Source: an uncultured Lachnospiraceae bacterium
GTDB lineage: Bacteria > Bacillota > Clostridia > Lachnospirales > Lachnospiraceae
NCBI GenBank assembly: GCA_934309145.1
Contig: CAKRCW010000002.1
Coordinates: 124,001-188,000, forward strand
Direction: 5' to 3'
DNA length: 64,000 nucleotides
Part shown: positions 1 through 6,716 of the stretch, one piece after another
How positions within the stretch are numbered: position 1 is the first letter of the stretch
Layout of the letters: the number at the start of each line of letters is the position of its first letter
Program-made: the position numbers and the translations under genes
The notes under the pieces: generated by a model
The model's input: only the letters and a program-made list of their open reading frames with translations
The model's database searches: none
What the model was told of the DNA's origin: nothing

Positions 1-324
1 GCTGTTTTCACATGGAAGATTAAATTGTTTACCTTTGTATGCCGCAACCGCCGAGAACAGGATAAATCCTGTTCTTGTATCAGCAGTTGAAATAATGAGC
101 TTCATTCTCTTTTCATGTACTGTAATACTATCCTTCGTAAATGTAGGATTACCAAACACTACAGAAAAACAAAATGGCTTGTCCTTGGCAGGTCCATAGT
201 AATCAGCGAAATATTTACCTTCATCGGCTATACTTAAACATTTTTTGATATATGACATAATGCACCGTCTATAGTCTATAGGTAGTATTTCTGTTTTTAA
301 TGTGAATCTACATTCTATTTTCAT
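1..324 (-). CDS. cas6: Cas6 CRISPR endoribonuclease, N-terminal part (cut by window edge)
   Basis: The frame is open for 108 codons from an ATG at 324 to the left edge, with AGGAGGT just upstream. The protein begins MKIECRFTLKTEILPIDYRR and continues with IKKCLSIADEGKYFADYY, a CFSVVFGNPTF strand and TADTRTGFILFSAVAAYKGK. This matches from memory the N-terminal ferredoxin-like half of Firmicute Cas6 proteins of type I-B/III loci, which have a PIDYRR motif and a helix ending in DGKYY. Cas6 cuts the CRISPR repeat RNA to make crRNAs. The catalytic region and downstream cas genes would lie left of the window. No repeats are visible inside it. The assignment is by recognition, not a search. Confidence 0.8.
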   Translation of the reverse strand, partial: MKIECRFTLKTEILPIDYRRCIMSYIKKCLSIADEGKYFADYYGPAKDKPFCFSVVFGNPTFTKDSITVHEKRMKLIISTADTRTGFILFSAVAAYKGKQFNLPCENS

Positions 325-363
325 CCTTTTACCTCCTTTCTCATTTATAAAGTATGTAATACT

Positions 364-390
364 TTCGAATTAAGGATTACTTAATTCGAA
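364..390. promoter_or_regulatory. Perfect 11-bp inverted repeat in the cas6 leader, probable operator
   Basis: The arms TTCGAATTAAG and CTTAATTCGAA surround a 5-nt centre, with no mismatch. The element lies about +5 to +31 relative to the predicted cas6 start site. It has no T-run after it and so is not a terminator. Location and symmetry suggest a repressor site on the cas promoter. Function is inferred. Confidence 0.55.
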
Positions 391-655
391 TTTGTAATCA
401 CATTATACACACGAATTAGTCTATTGTCAATAATTATCCATAATTAATTTGCAATATAACAATTACAATATTGCAATTACAATAACTAATATATTATTTC
501 TTTTATTATTATTTAAACTATGATATAATTAAAATCTGTATAAATATACTCATATTGAAATGTTAAGTAATTAATTTGCAACATATTTTTAATTTATCCA
601 CATTGGAACCTGTACCACATTTTTATACTATTTATACAATACCACACTCCCTGTA
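391..655. other. AT-rich intergenic region between cas6 and the VirD4/ClpP operon
   Basis: Apart from the cas6 promoter at 402-430 and the terminator beginning at 656, this stretch is very AT-rich with runs such as CAATATTGCAATTACAATAA. I see no gene, tRNA or CRISPR repeat in it. Confidence 0.6.
402..430 (-). promoter_or_regulatory. Consensus sigma-A promoter of cas6
   Basis: Read on the minus strand, TTGACA (430-425) and TATAAT (407-402) are separated by 17 nt, a perfect vegetative promoter. Transcription should start near 395, giving a cas6 leader of about 70 nt. The spacer contains CTAATTCG, which resembles one arm of the palindrome at 364-390. Confidence 0.8.
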
Positions 656-714
656 CAAAAATCAGGACTTGCAATAGCGTTTTTATTTTTTCGCTTTTAC
701 AAATCCTTGTCCTG
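656..714 (-). terminator. Intrinsic terminator of the five-gene ATPase/ClpP operon
   Basis: On the minus strand, CAGGAC (714-709) pairs with GTCCTG (668-663), with an inner AGCG/CGCT pairing, followed by ATTTTTG. It begins three bases after the stop of the 717-1916 gene. Confidence 0.6.
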
Positions 715-716
715 CT

Positions 717-1916
717 TTACGAAGCTCTTTTTACCAGTCTCGGCTTACTTCCCCTCTCAAAAAGATATGCCTCATCAATGCTCATATTAAGTATCTCCCT
801 TATCGGCTTATTTGCCTTGACACTGATATGCCTTGCTGTGTCTACATCCTGTCCGCCCAGATAAAGCATATGGTCACAGCCATTTAATATTGTCATTGCC
901 TGCGCCGGTGTATACAGAGAATCTAATTGGCTGATACTCTGCAAAACAACGCTTACCGATAAGTTTCTTGAGCGTATTACAGAAATTATTTTGTCAAAAT
1001 CTGCAATAACTGCACTTCCGGCATAATCATCTAATATTATGCGAACCGGAACATTAAGCCTGCCATCGGGATTATTATCTGCCTCTCTGCACAGACATTG
1101 TATTGCCTGCGTGTAAAACACATTTATGAGATTATCATAGGTATGGTCGGTGTCACTTACGTTGACGAACAACGCCACCTTCTTTCTTCCTAAATCCTCA
1201 ACCCATATTTTATTTTCTCCCCGCAGCATATTTCTGACATCGGCAAAATCATAGGTATTCAGTGCTACATTCAAAAACTGTAGCACGCAAGCCCACGACT
1301 TTTTCGAGCTAGTCATAATATCGCGATACCCATTGAACTTCTTTACTGCGAAGCTGTCTGGTTTATGACGCTCCAGCTCGTTAAACAGAGATTCGGCATC
1401 AGAGCCGGTATACAGCATATTGGCAAGCGAAGTAACACTTACCATATCCTGTTCTGTCTCAGGTAATGCTTCCTTTACAAATGCAACCAGACTGGCAAGA
1501 ACCATCCGTGCTGTCTCCTCCCAAAACGGATCGTCCTGCCTTGTTGTGGGAAGAAGCGAATAAGCTACTGACAGCACATCCTGTTCACACACCTTTTCTG
1601 TCTCGGCATCCACTCTAATATAGTCCAAAGGGTTGTAGCATGATGACTTACTCATTTTTACGAAATCAAGCAGCTTAACCTCATAACCGGAAGCCAAAAG
1701 CTCATTATGAAGCTTGTCATATAACAATCCCTTTGTGTCCGATATCACCATACTCTCCCCACAAAGCCTTATATTAGGAATTACATATCCGCTGGTTTTA
1801 CCAGAACCGGATGCCCCGATGATTAAATCGTTGTTATTTAATCTTGTCCTCCATGTATCATTTGATACAATGACATCCTTTGCCAATATTCTGTTTTCTG
1901 ATTTAAAACTACACAT
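717..1916 (-). CDS. VirD4/TraG-like coupling-protein ATPase (copy B)
   Basis: This 399-residue protein is the last gene of a five-gene operon. A P-loop GASGSGKT (residues 34-41) and a Walker B strand RIILDD (about 292-297) mark an ATPase of the VirD4/TraG/HerA-FtsK group. LQSISQL near residue 325 and the C-terminal GCDHMLYLGGQD match the TraM-recognition part of coupling proteins. Classical VirD4 proteins couple DNA-protein substrates to type IV secretion and carry N-terminal membrane helices and about 600 residues. Here the P-loop sits at the N-terminus and no membrane segment is seen, so it should be soluble. It is homologous along its whole length to the first gene of the operon (3243-4424). 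GGAAGGGGATG precedes the ATG. It may be a conjugation remnant or a hexameric ATPase in another process. Confidence 0.75.
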   Translation of the reverse strand: MCSFKSENRILAKDVIVSNDTWRTRLNNNDLIIGASGSGKTSGYVIPNIRLCGESMVISDTKGLLYDKLHNELLASGYEVKLLDFVKMSKSSCYNPLDYIRVDAETEKVCEQDVLSVAYSLLPTTRQDDPFWEETARMVLASLVAFVKEALPETEQDMVSVTSLANMLYTGSDAESLFNELERHKPDSFAVKKFNGYRDIMTSSKKSWACVLQFLNVALNTYDFADVRNMLRGENKIWVEDLGRKKVALFVNVSDTDHTYDNLINVFYTQAIQCLCREADNNPDGRLNVPVRIILDDYAGSAVIADFDKIISVIRSRNLSVSVVLQSISQLDSLYTPAQAMTILNGCDHMLYLGGQDVDTARHISVKANKPIREILNMSIDEAYLFERGSKPRLVKRAS

Positions 1917-1954
1917 TATTACACATCCCCTTCCATGGTAAATGAGGTTTCTTG

Positions 1955-2539
1955 CTACAATGTAGTGACAACACCTGTAGCAAGTCCAAATTCAAGTGCT
2001 TCAATGACCGAGAAAAAGCTGTCAGTCTTTGTTTTTTCATATACCTCTTCCCTGCTTCTTCCTGTTCTTTCGGAAATAACTTCACACAGGGCGTCTCTTG
2101 CCTGAAAAATCTTTTTAAGCTCCATCTGAAGCTCCAATGGTTTCTTTCCACCCACATCATACTTCGTGAATGTAGGATCGTGAATCATTATCTGTGTATG
2201 CGGCAGCATTTCTCGTTTATCACCTGCAAGAAAAATAATAGAGGCAATACTCGCTGCCATACCCGTACAAACTGTTCTCACTTTAGCCTTCATCAGGCGA
2301 ATACAGTCATATACCGCAAGTCCACTTACCAGCTCTCCTCCGGAGCTGTTTATGTATAATGTAATCTCTTTTTCAGGATTTTCCTGATTTAAATACATGA
2401 GTTGTTTTATCAGCTCATTTGCGACTTCCTCATTTATGAAGCCCGTCATAAATATTTTTCTTTCCTTATAGAAATTATCCTCCAGCGTATAAAACTCACA
2501 GCCTCTCGCTGTCTCATCAATAATCCTAGGCATTCTCAT
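1955..2539 (-). CDS. ClpP-family serine protease paralogue
   Basis: The 194 residues equal the normal ClpP length and align throughout with it: RGCEFYTLEDNFYKERKIFM corresponds to the ClpP N-terminal region and LYINSSGG to its conserved glycine strand. The triad appears intact: Ser97 in GMAASIAS, His120 in MIHDP, Asp173 in TKTDSFF. ClpP forms a barrel fed by AAA+ unfoldases such as ClpX or ClpC. The sequence is diverged around the catalytic His, with an insertion before VGG, so it is not the housekeeping ClpP. It overlaps the preceding gene by 4 nt and sits between two VirD4-like ATPases. No Clp ATPase is encoded nearby, so its unfoldase partner is unknown. Confidence 0.85.
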   Translation of the reverse strand: MRMPRIIDETARGCEFYTLEDNFYKERKIFMTGFINEEVANELIKQLMYLNQENPEKEITLYINSSGGELVSGLAVYDCIRLMKAKVRTVCTGMAASIASIIFLAGDKREMLPHTQIMIHDPTFTKYDVGGKKPLELQMELKKIFQARDALCEVISERTGRSREEVYEKTKTDSFFSVIEALEFGLATGVVTTL

Positions 2540-2847
2540 ATCTCCATCACCTCCGGTTCATACCCTGTCTTAGTAAGCCATTGTTCAAATGGCGTAATCA
2601 TAAGAGCATATATCTGCTCAAAAATCTCCTCTTCTTCAGCTTCCTCAACTCCACCAAGCATTACGTTCGTTTCCATCTCACTTATTTCATAACCTACAGT
2701 ACCTTCCCATTTTCTCTTCGTTCCCTCACCTGTATACATAAGTAAATCCTCCGGTTTCAGTTTCAGGTATCTATCCTGCATATAAAGCTTTCTGCTTGAA
2801 TACGCAGAGCAGGTATCTTTCCATTGCTGCAAGCTTTTTCTCTCCAT
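2536..2847 (-). CDS. Unknown 103-residue protein of the ATPase/ClpP operon
   Basis: No family recognised. I place the start at 2847 (MERKSLQQWKD) because GGAGGA lies eight bases upstream. An earlier in-frame ATG at 2880 would overlap the preceding stop as ATGA but lacks its own good ribosome site. The protein has a basic N-terminal half and a GVEEAEEEEIFEQIY acidic helix in the second half. Its last codons overlap the start of the ClpP-like gene by 4 nt, so the two are translationally coupled. A small adaptor or substrate-recognition role is possible but unsupported. Confidence 0.6.
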   Translation of the reverse strand: MERKSLQQWKDTCSAYSSRKLYMQDRYLKLKPEDLLMYTGEGTKRKWEGTVGYEISEMETNVMLGGVEEAEEEEIFEQIYALMITPFEQWLTKTGYEPEVMEI

Positions 2848-2876
2848 AAAATAGTTCCTCCATTCAAAATATAATC

Positions 2877-3230
2877 TCATGCAAATGGGTAGCGATTGTG
2901 ATTTTCCACAATTTCAGCTAATAACCATACCGCAGATTCAGATTTCTGTTTAAGGTTCTCATCCGGAGAGTTTCGATATTTCACTATCAGAAATATCAAA
3001 TCCTTTAAGGTGTTATCAAGACAGCTCTCCGGCAAATCCAAGGTGTCCAAAATCTTTAGCATCATAGTTGACCTGATTTCCTTCGTCTTTTGACCCAGCT
3101 CTCTATCATAGAACAGATAAAGAGGTGTATCCATCAAATTCTGAATTATCTCATCAATATACGCTCTGCGGCTTGTAATTCCTGTCTTTGCATTGTCAAT
3201 CATTGTTTTTAACGGTATTTGACTTATCAT
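2877..3230 (-). CDS. Unknown 117-residue helical protein of the ATPase/ClpP operon
   Basis: No family recognised. The start is the ATG at 3230, about ten bases after AGGAGG; a GTG at 3239 lies too close to that site. The sequence looks all-helical, with a central TMMLKILDTLDLPESCLDNT and a C-terminal KSESAVWLLAEIVENH. There is no signal peptide or membrane segment. It lies 12 nt after the first VirD4-like gene and directly before the 2536-2847 gene, in one transcription unit. Confidence 0.6.
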   Translation of the reverse strand: MISQIPLKTMIDNAKTGITSRRAYIDEIIQNLMDTPLYLFYDRELGQKTKEIRSTMMLKILDTLDLPESCLDNTLKDLIFLIVKYRNSPDENLKQKSESAVWLLAEIVENHNRYPFA

Positions 3231-3242
3231 TTTCCCCACCTC

Positions 3243-4424
3243 CTAATTGTAAAGGTTTATTTTTTCAACATGCTCCGGTTTCTTTCCGCGTTCAAAAAGA
3301 ATCGCCTCATCCAACCCCATGTTAAGTATCCTATCCATTGGCTGGTCTGCCTTGATACTTATATACTCTGCGGTCTTTATATCCTGTCCGCCCAGATACA
3401 GCATATGGTCACAGCCATTTAAAATTGTCTTTGCCTGTGATGATGTATAAAGTGTTTCGAGCTGGCTTATGCTCTGCAAAATTACGCTTGCAGAAATATC
3501 TCTGGAACGTATCACCGAAATCAATCGGTCAAAATCCGGAATGAATACATTTGTTGCAAAATCATCTAAAATGATTCTGACCGGTACTTTCAGTTTCCCA
3601 TCCGGATTGCCATCCGCCTCTCTACATAGTCTCCTGAAAGCCTGTGTATAAAATGTATTTATCAGGCGGTCAAATGCACGGTTTGTATCGCTTACATTGA
3701 TAAATAAAACCATCTTCTTTCGTCCCAAATCCTCTATACGAAAGCTGTCTGTACCTCCAAAAAGCTTTGCCGCTTCTGAAAAATCGTACATCTCAAGCAT
3801 ATTGGACAACTGCTGGGAGATATTCCCCCATGTCCGTTCTGCCCGAAATACTTTTTTGTAAGAGCAATACTTTTTAACAGCAAAGCTGTCCGGTGCTTCT
3901 GCTTCAAGCTCCTCAAACAATCTTGCTCCAATCTTGTCTGGCAGTACCTTATACAGCTCTGCCACACTACACATATTTCTCTCTTCCTCCGGTAAACACT
4001 CAAGTGCAAATGCAATCAGGCTCTCAAGTACAATCTTTGACATCTCCTCCCAGAAGGCGTCATACTTATCCCGAACCGGAATCATGGCATCAGCAATGCT
4101 TACGATATCCTGTTCTCTATATCTGCCATCGGCAATCCTTTCGATATAGTCAAAAGGATTGTAGGAGCATGATTTTTCCATATTCACAAAGTCAAGAACC
4201 CGAACCTCGAATCCCCTCTTTTCCAGATTATCCTTGAGCAGCCTATGCAAAATGCCCTTGGTGTCTGTTATTATCATGCTTTCCTCACTATGCAAAATAT
4301 TAGGTATTACATAGCCGCTGCTCTTTCCAGTACCACTTGCACCTATTACTAAATCGTTGTTGTTAAGCCCTGTCTCCCAACCATTGCTGGAAATTATTTT
4401 ATTTTTTGCAATAATTCTGTCCAT
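3243..4424 (-). CDS. VirD4/TraG-like coupling-protein ATPase (copy A)
   Basis: This 393-residue protein is the first gene of the operon and a full-length paralogue of 717-1916. It has P-loop GASGTGKS (residues 28-35), Walker B RIILDD and the C-terminal GCDHMLYLGGQD block. The start is ATG 4424 because AAAGGGG lies about ten bases upstream; a GTG at 4436 falls within that site. Like its paralogue it lacks the N-terminal membrane helices of true VirD4. Two paralogues in one operon suggest a hetero-oligomeric ring or two substrate specificities (inference). The upstream region carries two 18-bp direct repeats and one copy of a 44-bp repeat. Confidence 0.75.
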   Translation of the reverse strand: MDRIIAKNKIISSNGWETGLNNNDLVIGASGTGKSSGYVIPNILHSEESMIITDTKGILHRLLKDNLEKRGFEVRVLDFVNMEKSCSYNPFDYIERIADGRYREQDIVSIADAMIPVRDKYDAFWEEMSKIVLESLIAFALECLPEEERNMCSVAELYKVLPDKIGARLFEELEAEAPDSFAVKKYCSYKKVFRAERTWGNISQQLSNMLEMYDFSEAAKLFGGTDSFRIEDLGRKKMVLFINVSDTNRAFDRLINTFYTQAFRRLCREADGNPDGKLKVPVRIILDDFATNVFIPDFDRLISVIRSRDISASVILQSISQLETLYTSSQAKTILNGCDHMLYLGGQDIKTAEYISIKADQPMDRILNMGLDEAILFERGKKPEHVEKINLYN

Positions 4425-4475
4425 AAAAAAGAACACCCCTTTCTAAACGCCTTTAACAATATTTGCCTGCAAAAA

Positions 4476-4520
4476 TTCGTATTTCTCGTTTAAAAATTGA
4501 TGTTCGTATTTCTCGTTTAA
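4476..4520. repeat. Two 18-bp direct repeats (iteron-like) upstream of the ATPase/ClpP operon
   Basis: The identical 18-mer TTCGTATTTCTCGTTTAA occurs at 4476-4493 and 4503-4520, with a 27-bp period. A related TTCGTTTTACTCGTTAA lies at 5384-5400 upstream of the lipoprotein gene. Regular spacing ahead of two operons suggests a protein-binding site. Confidence 0.6.
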
Positions 4521-4526
4521 TTTTGG

Positions 4527-4570
4527 ATTCGTAAACTCTCGAAATGGTGGCTCAACCCACCTGTGTTATG
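4527..4570. repeat. 44-bp direct repeat, copy 1 (between lipoprotein gene and ATPase operon)
   Basis: It matches 5408-5451 at 41 of 44 positions. The core is ATTCGTAAACTCTCGAAATG followed by a GGTGG/CCACC mini-hairpin. Together the copies flank the lipoprotein gene 4582-5313, and each lies on the upstream side of a minus-strand gene. Confidence 0.7.
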
Positions 4571-4581
4571 AAAATATTTAA

Positions 4582-5313
4582 TTACTTCCTAGCTCCGCAA
4601 ACAGTACACTCCTGATGTGTTACCGCATCATGGTGTTCAGTACCAACCTGAACCTTTTCTGTTCCAGCCCAAACTAGAGTATCAACTACTTTTAAAGCAC
4701 ATCTTCCCTGCGGATCAGGATCTGGGCATTCAGGATTACATGAAACACAATGCAGCATACACCATCTCTGCTTTTCGCAAGCACCTGCAAGCTCATCAGC
4801 ATATGTTCCATCAGGCCACCACACTGCATGCCACTCATACACATCCTGTTCCTCATAAACAGGCTCATCATAAGCCTCCTTATCTACAACAGTTTTCCAT
4901 GTATGCTGGTGGGCTGTTGTTTGTTCCTCTTCCCCAGCTTGTGGCTGTGATGTCTGCTGAGCCTGAGTTGTCGATGGAGCTCCATTATTTGATGTGTCTG
5001 GCTTTGATGAATCCGGCTTTACCGAACCTGAATTTGCCATCTCTGTTTCTGGCTTATCTGTACCAGATGGTTTGCTTGAAGCTTCCTCTGTATCATCCTT
5101 CTTATTATCCTTATCTGACTTATCATCTGTCTTTTCCTCGTCAGACTTGGTTTTCTCACTCTCATCTGTAACGCCCACCGCATCAGTCATTGTAGCAGCA
5201 TCCCCTGACGTTGCAACAGCGTCATCTGCGGATTTATCAGCCTTTCCCTTACATCCTCCCATACAAACAACAAGTAAAACAGTCATAATTAGTGCAAGTA
5301 CCTTTTTCTTCAT
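4582..5313 (-). CDS. Lipoprotein with acidic disordered linker and Cys/His-rich C-terminal domain
   Basis: The 243-residue protein has a lipoprotein signal with a lipobox ending MGGC (Cys21), so it should be anchored to the outer membrane leaflet. Residues about 25-135 are a low-complexity Asp/Glu/Lys/Ser/Thr linker. The C-terminal part begins HQHTWKTVVDKEAYDEPVYE and contains several cysteines and histidines, ending CTVCGARK. The His-x-His-x-Trp start and terminal CxxC look like a metal-binding or disulfide-rich surface module found in Firmicute cell-surface proteins; no named domain is claimed. AAGGTGAT precedes the ATG. The gene is flanked by two 44-bp direct repeats, so gene plus repeat may be a duplicable cassette. 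Confidence 0.65.
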   Translation of the reverse strand: MKKKVLALIMTVLLVVCMGGCKGKADKSADDAVATSGDAATMTDAVGVTDESEKTKSDEEKTDDKSDKDNKKDDTEEASSKPSGTDKPETEMANSGSVKPDSSKPDTSNNGAPSTTQAQQTSQPQAGEEEQTTAHQHTWKTVVDKEAYDEPVYEEQDVYEWHAVWWPDGTYADELAGACEKQRWCMLHCVSCNPECPDPDPQGRCALKVVDTLVWAGTEKVQVGTEHHDAVTHQECTVCGARK

Positions 5314-5407
5314 AAATAATCACCTTATGTACCTTTCCATATTGAATTGCTTAAATCTTCTGTTTTCAAAAAAATAATTGGAATTCGTTTTACTCGTTAA
5401 ATTAGAA

Positions 5408-5451
5408 ATTCGTAAACTCTCGAAATGGTGGCTCGAACCACCTGTGTGATG
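5408..5451. repeat. 44-bp direct repeat, copy 2 (upstream of lipoprotein gene)
   Basis: Same element as 4527-4570, with three differences, two of them inside the mini-hairpin. On the minus strand it lies about 100 bp upstream of the lipoprotein start. Confidence 0.7.
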
Positions 5452-5630
5452 TATGTTACAACATCAAAACATATTTGTCAACAAATTTTTTATTTTATTT
5501 AAAACTCACTCCCAACATCCCAAACTATAGCACACAATATTTTGTTTTGCAACATGTATTATATTGCTTTTTGCAATGCATACTTTAGGTTTTATTTGCA
5601 ATAATATTAATATGAATGGAGGTATAAATT
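5452..5630. other. Divergent intergenic region rich in TTGCAA motifs
   Basis: The stretch between the lipoprotein gene and the small plus-strand gene contains TTTGCAACATG, TTTTTGCAATGCATAC and ATTTGCAATAATA. Similar GCAATGCA sequence recurs at the CAP-gene promoter (8091-8115). No gene is seen. The motif could be a shared binding site, but AT-rich chance occurrence is possible. Confidence 0.35.
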
Positions 5631-5843
5631 ATGGCATTTCAGTTAAAACCAAACAGAAAAGAATCAGAAAATAAGACAATTCGTTTTCCAATACATTTAG
5701 TACATAAAATAGAAGCAGCTATCCAGAATCAGGATGTAACATTTTCCAGCTTTGTTATACAGGCCTGCGAATACGCATTACATGATATGAAACAGCCTGA
5801 TAACACCAAGCAGTCTGAACACGAAAAACAGGCAGGAGACTAA
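5631..5843 (+). CDS. Small ribbon-helix-helix-like protein
   Basis: The 70-residue product has the pattern of a ribbon-helix-helix DNA-binding fold: a short beta strand NKTIRFPIHLV, a helix HKIEAAIQNQ, a turn, and a second helix SSFVIQACEYALHDM, followed by a charged tail. Such proteins are usually dimeric repressors or antitoxins. No partner toxin is adjacent on this strand. GGAGG lies eight bases before the ATG. The gene points away from the 4582-5313 lipoprotein and toward the 5868-6692 lipoprotein, with which it shares a bidirectional terminator. It is a candidate regulator of the neighbouring TTGCAA-containing promoters (inference). Confidence 0.6.
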   Translation: MAFQLKPNRKESENKTIRFPIHLVHKIEAAIQNQDVTFSSFVIQACEYALHDMKQPDNTKQSEHEKQAGD

Positions 5844-5859
5844 TTGCTCCTGCCTGTTT
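5826..5859. terminator. Bidirectional terminator between convergent genes
   Basis: The 13-bp arms AAACAGGCAGGAG (5826-5838) and CTCCTGCCTGTTT (5847-5859) are perfectly complementary around an 8-nt loop containing the stop codon of the small gene. A T-rich stretch follows on the plus side and AAAAA precedes on the other, so it can serve both strands. Confidence 0.85.
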
Positions 5860-5867
5860 GTTTTCAT

Positions 5868-6692
5868 CTAATTATCTTTAATTCCAAGCTTTTCTTTAAG
5901 CATATCCCTAATTTCATCCTTGGTTTTATCAACTAAAACTCCCTTTGTTGTCGGAGTATCAACCGAAATTGTTATCTCCGATGAATCAACCCTCGTGAAA
6001 AATGGACGGTCACCACTCATATCACCAGCAGACTCATACATTTCAAATCCCTTATAGTAGGAATCATACACCTGCCCCTGAACTGTGTTATATGGCTTTA
6101 TATCATATCCACATTCCACGCCACCATAATAATAATACAAATCACCGTCTTGATAATATGTAAACATTTCTTCTTCCGTATTATTGCCGGTCTTATCTGC
6201 CTCAACAGAAATCAGGTAATCATAATATATAAAATCACTTACATCCCTGCCTATCAGATTATTATATTTTTTCTCACAATCCTCCCAGTCATACTGCTCT
6301 TTTTTATCAACTACCTCTTTATAGTAAGCCATCTGGCTGTCATAGTATGTCTGGTAAGCCTCTAAGAGTGCAGCATATATCTCCTCATCCGTTGCTTGTG
6401 CAGCATCTCCCAATGTTGGATACTTAGATTCTTTCGTCACGGCAGAACCTACATATGTACATTTGCCTCCCTTAAATATAATCGCTTTATACTCTCTATC
6501 CTTATCAATCCCACCGATATACCAAATCTGCAAGTCATCCTTCTTCATATATTCTGACAGAGTGTATGAAGTTTTCTTTTTGGATGATAGTCCACCACCA
6601 TCATCTTTTCCTCCGCAAGCAATCAATGAAACACTAAGTGTAAGCATCATTACAACTGCGGACATTCTTCTTAAAATATGTTTTATCCTCAT
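5868..6692 (-). CDS. Lipoprotein of unknown function
   Basis: The 274-residue protein starts at ATG 6692, ten bases after GAGGAG; a TTG at 6710 overlaps that site. A lipobox LIAC ends at Cys26, indicating a membrane-anchored exported protein. A charged KKKTSY linker is followed by DLQIWYIGGIDKDREYKAII and repeated tyrosine-rich segments. No catalytic motif is evident. It lies 24 nt after the CAP-domain gene and probably shares its transcript, so the two may act together at the cell surface. Confidence 0.65.
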   Translation of the reverse strand: MRIKHILRRMSAVVMMLTLSVSLIACGGKDDGGGLSSKKKTSYTLSEYMKKDDLQIWYIGGIDKDREYKAIIFKGGKCTYVGSAVTKESKYPTLGDAAQATDEEIYAALLEAYQTYYDSQMAYYKEVVDKKEQYDWEDCEKKYNNLIGRDVSDFIYYDYLISVEADKTGNNTEEEMFTYYQDGDLYYYYGGVECGYDIKPYNTVQGQVYDSYYKGFEMYESAGDMSGDRPFFTRVDSSEITISVDTPTTKGVLVDKTKDEIRDMLKEKLGIKDN

Positions 6693-6716
6693 GTTACCAA
6701 TTCTCCTCAAACTTTT

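Noticed and set aside
717..4424. Operon considered as a complete conjugative element
   Set aside because: No relaxase, VirB4, VirB6 or integrase is visible, and the ATPases lack the membrane anchor of true coupling proteins.
4476..4570. Short repeats considered as a CRISPR array
   Set aside because: Only two identical 18-mers and no regular spacers; the 44-bp repeat copies are almost 900 bp apart.
4617..5171. 184-codon plus-strand open frame
   Set aside because: It lies antisense to the lipoprotein gene, has low-complexity His/Leu/Pro-rich composition from the opposite linker codons, and has no ribosome site.
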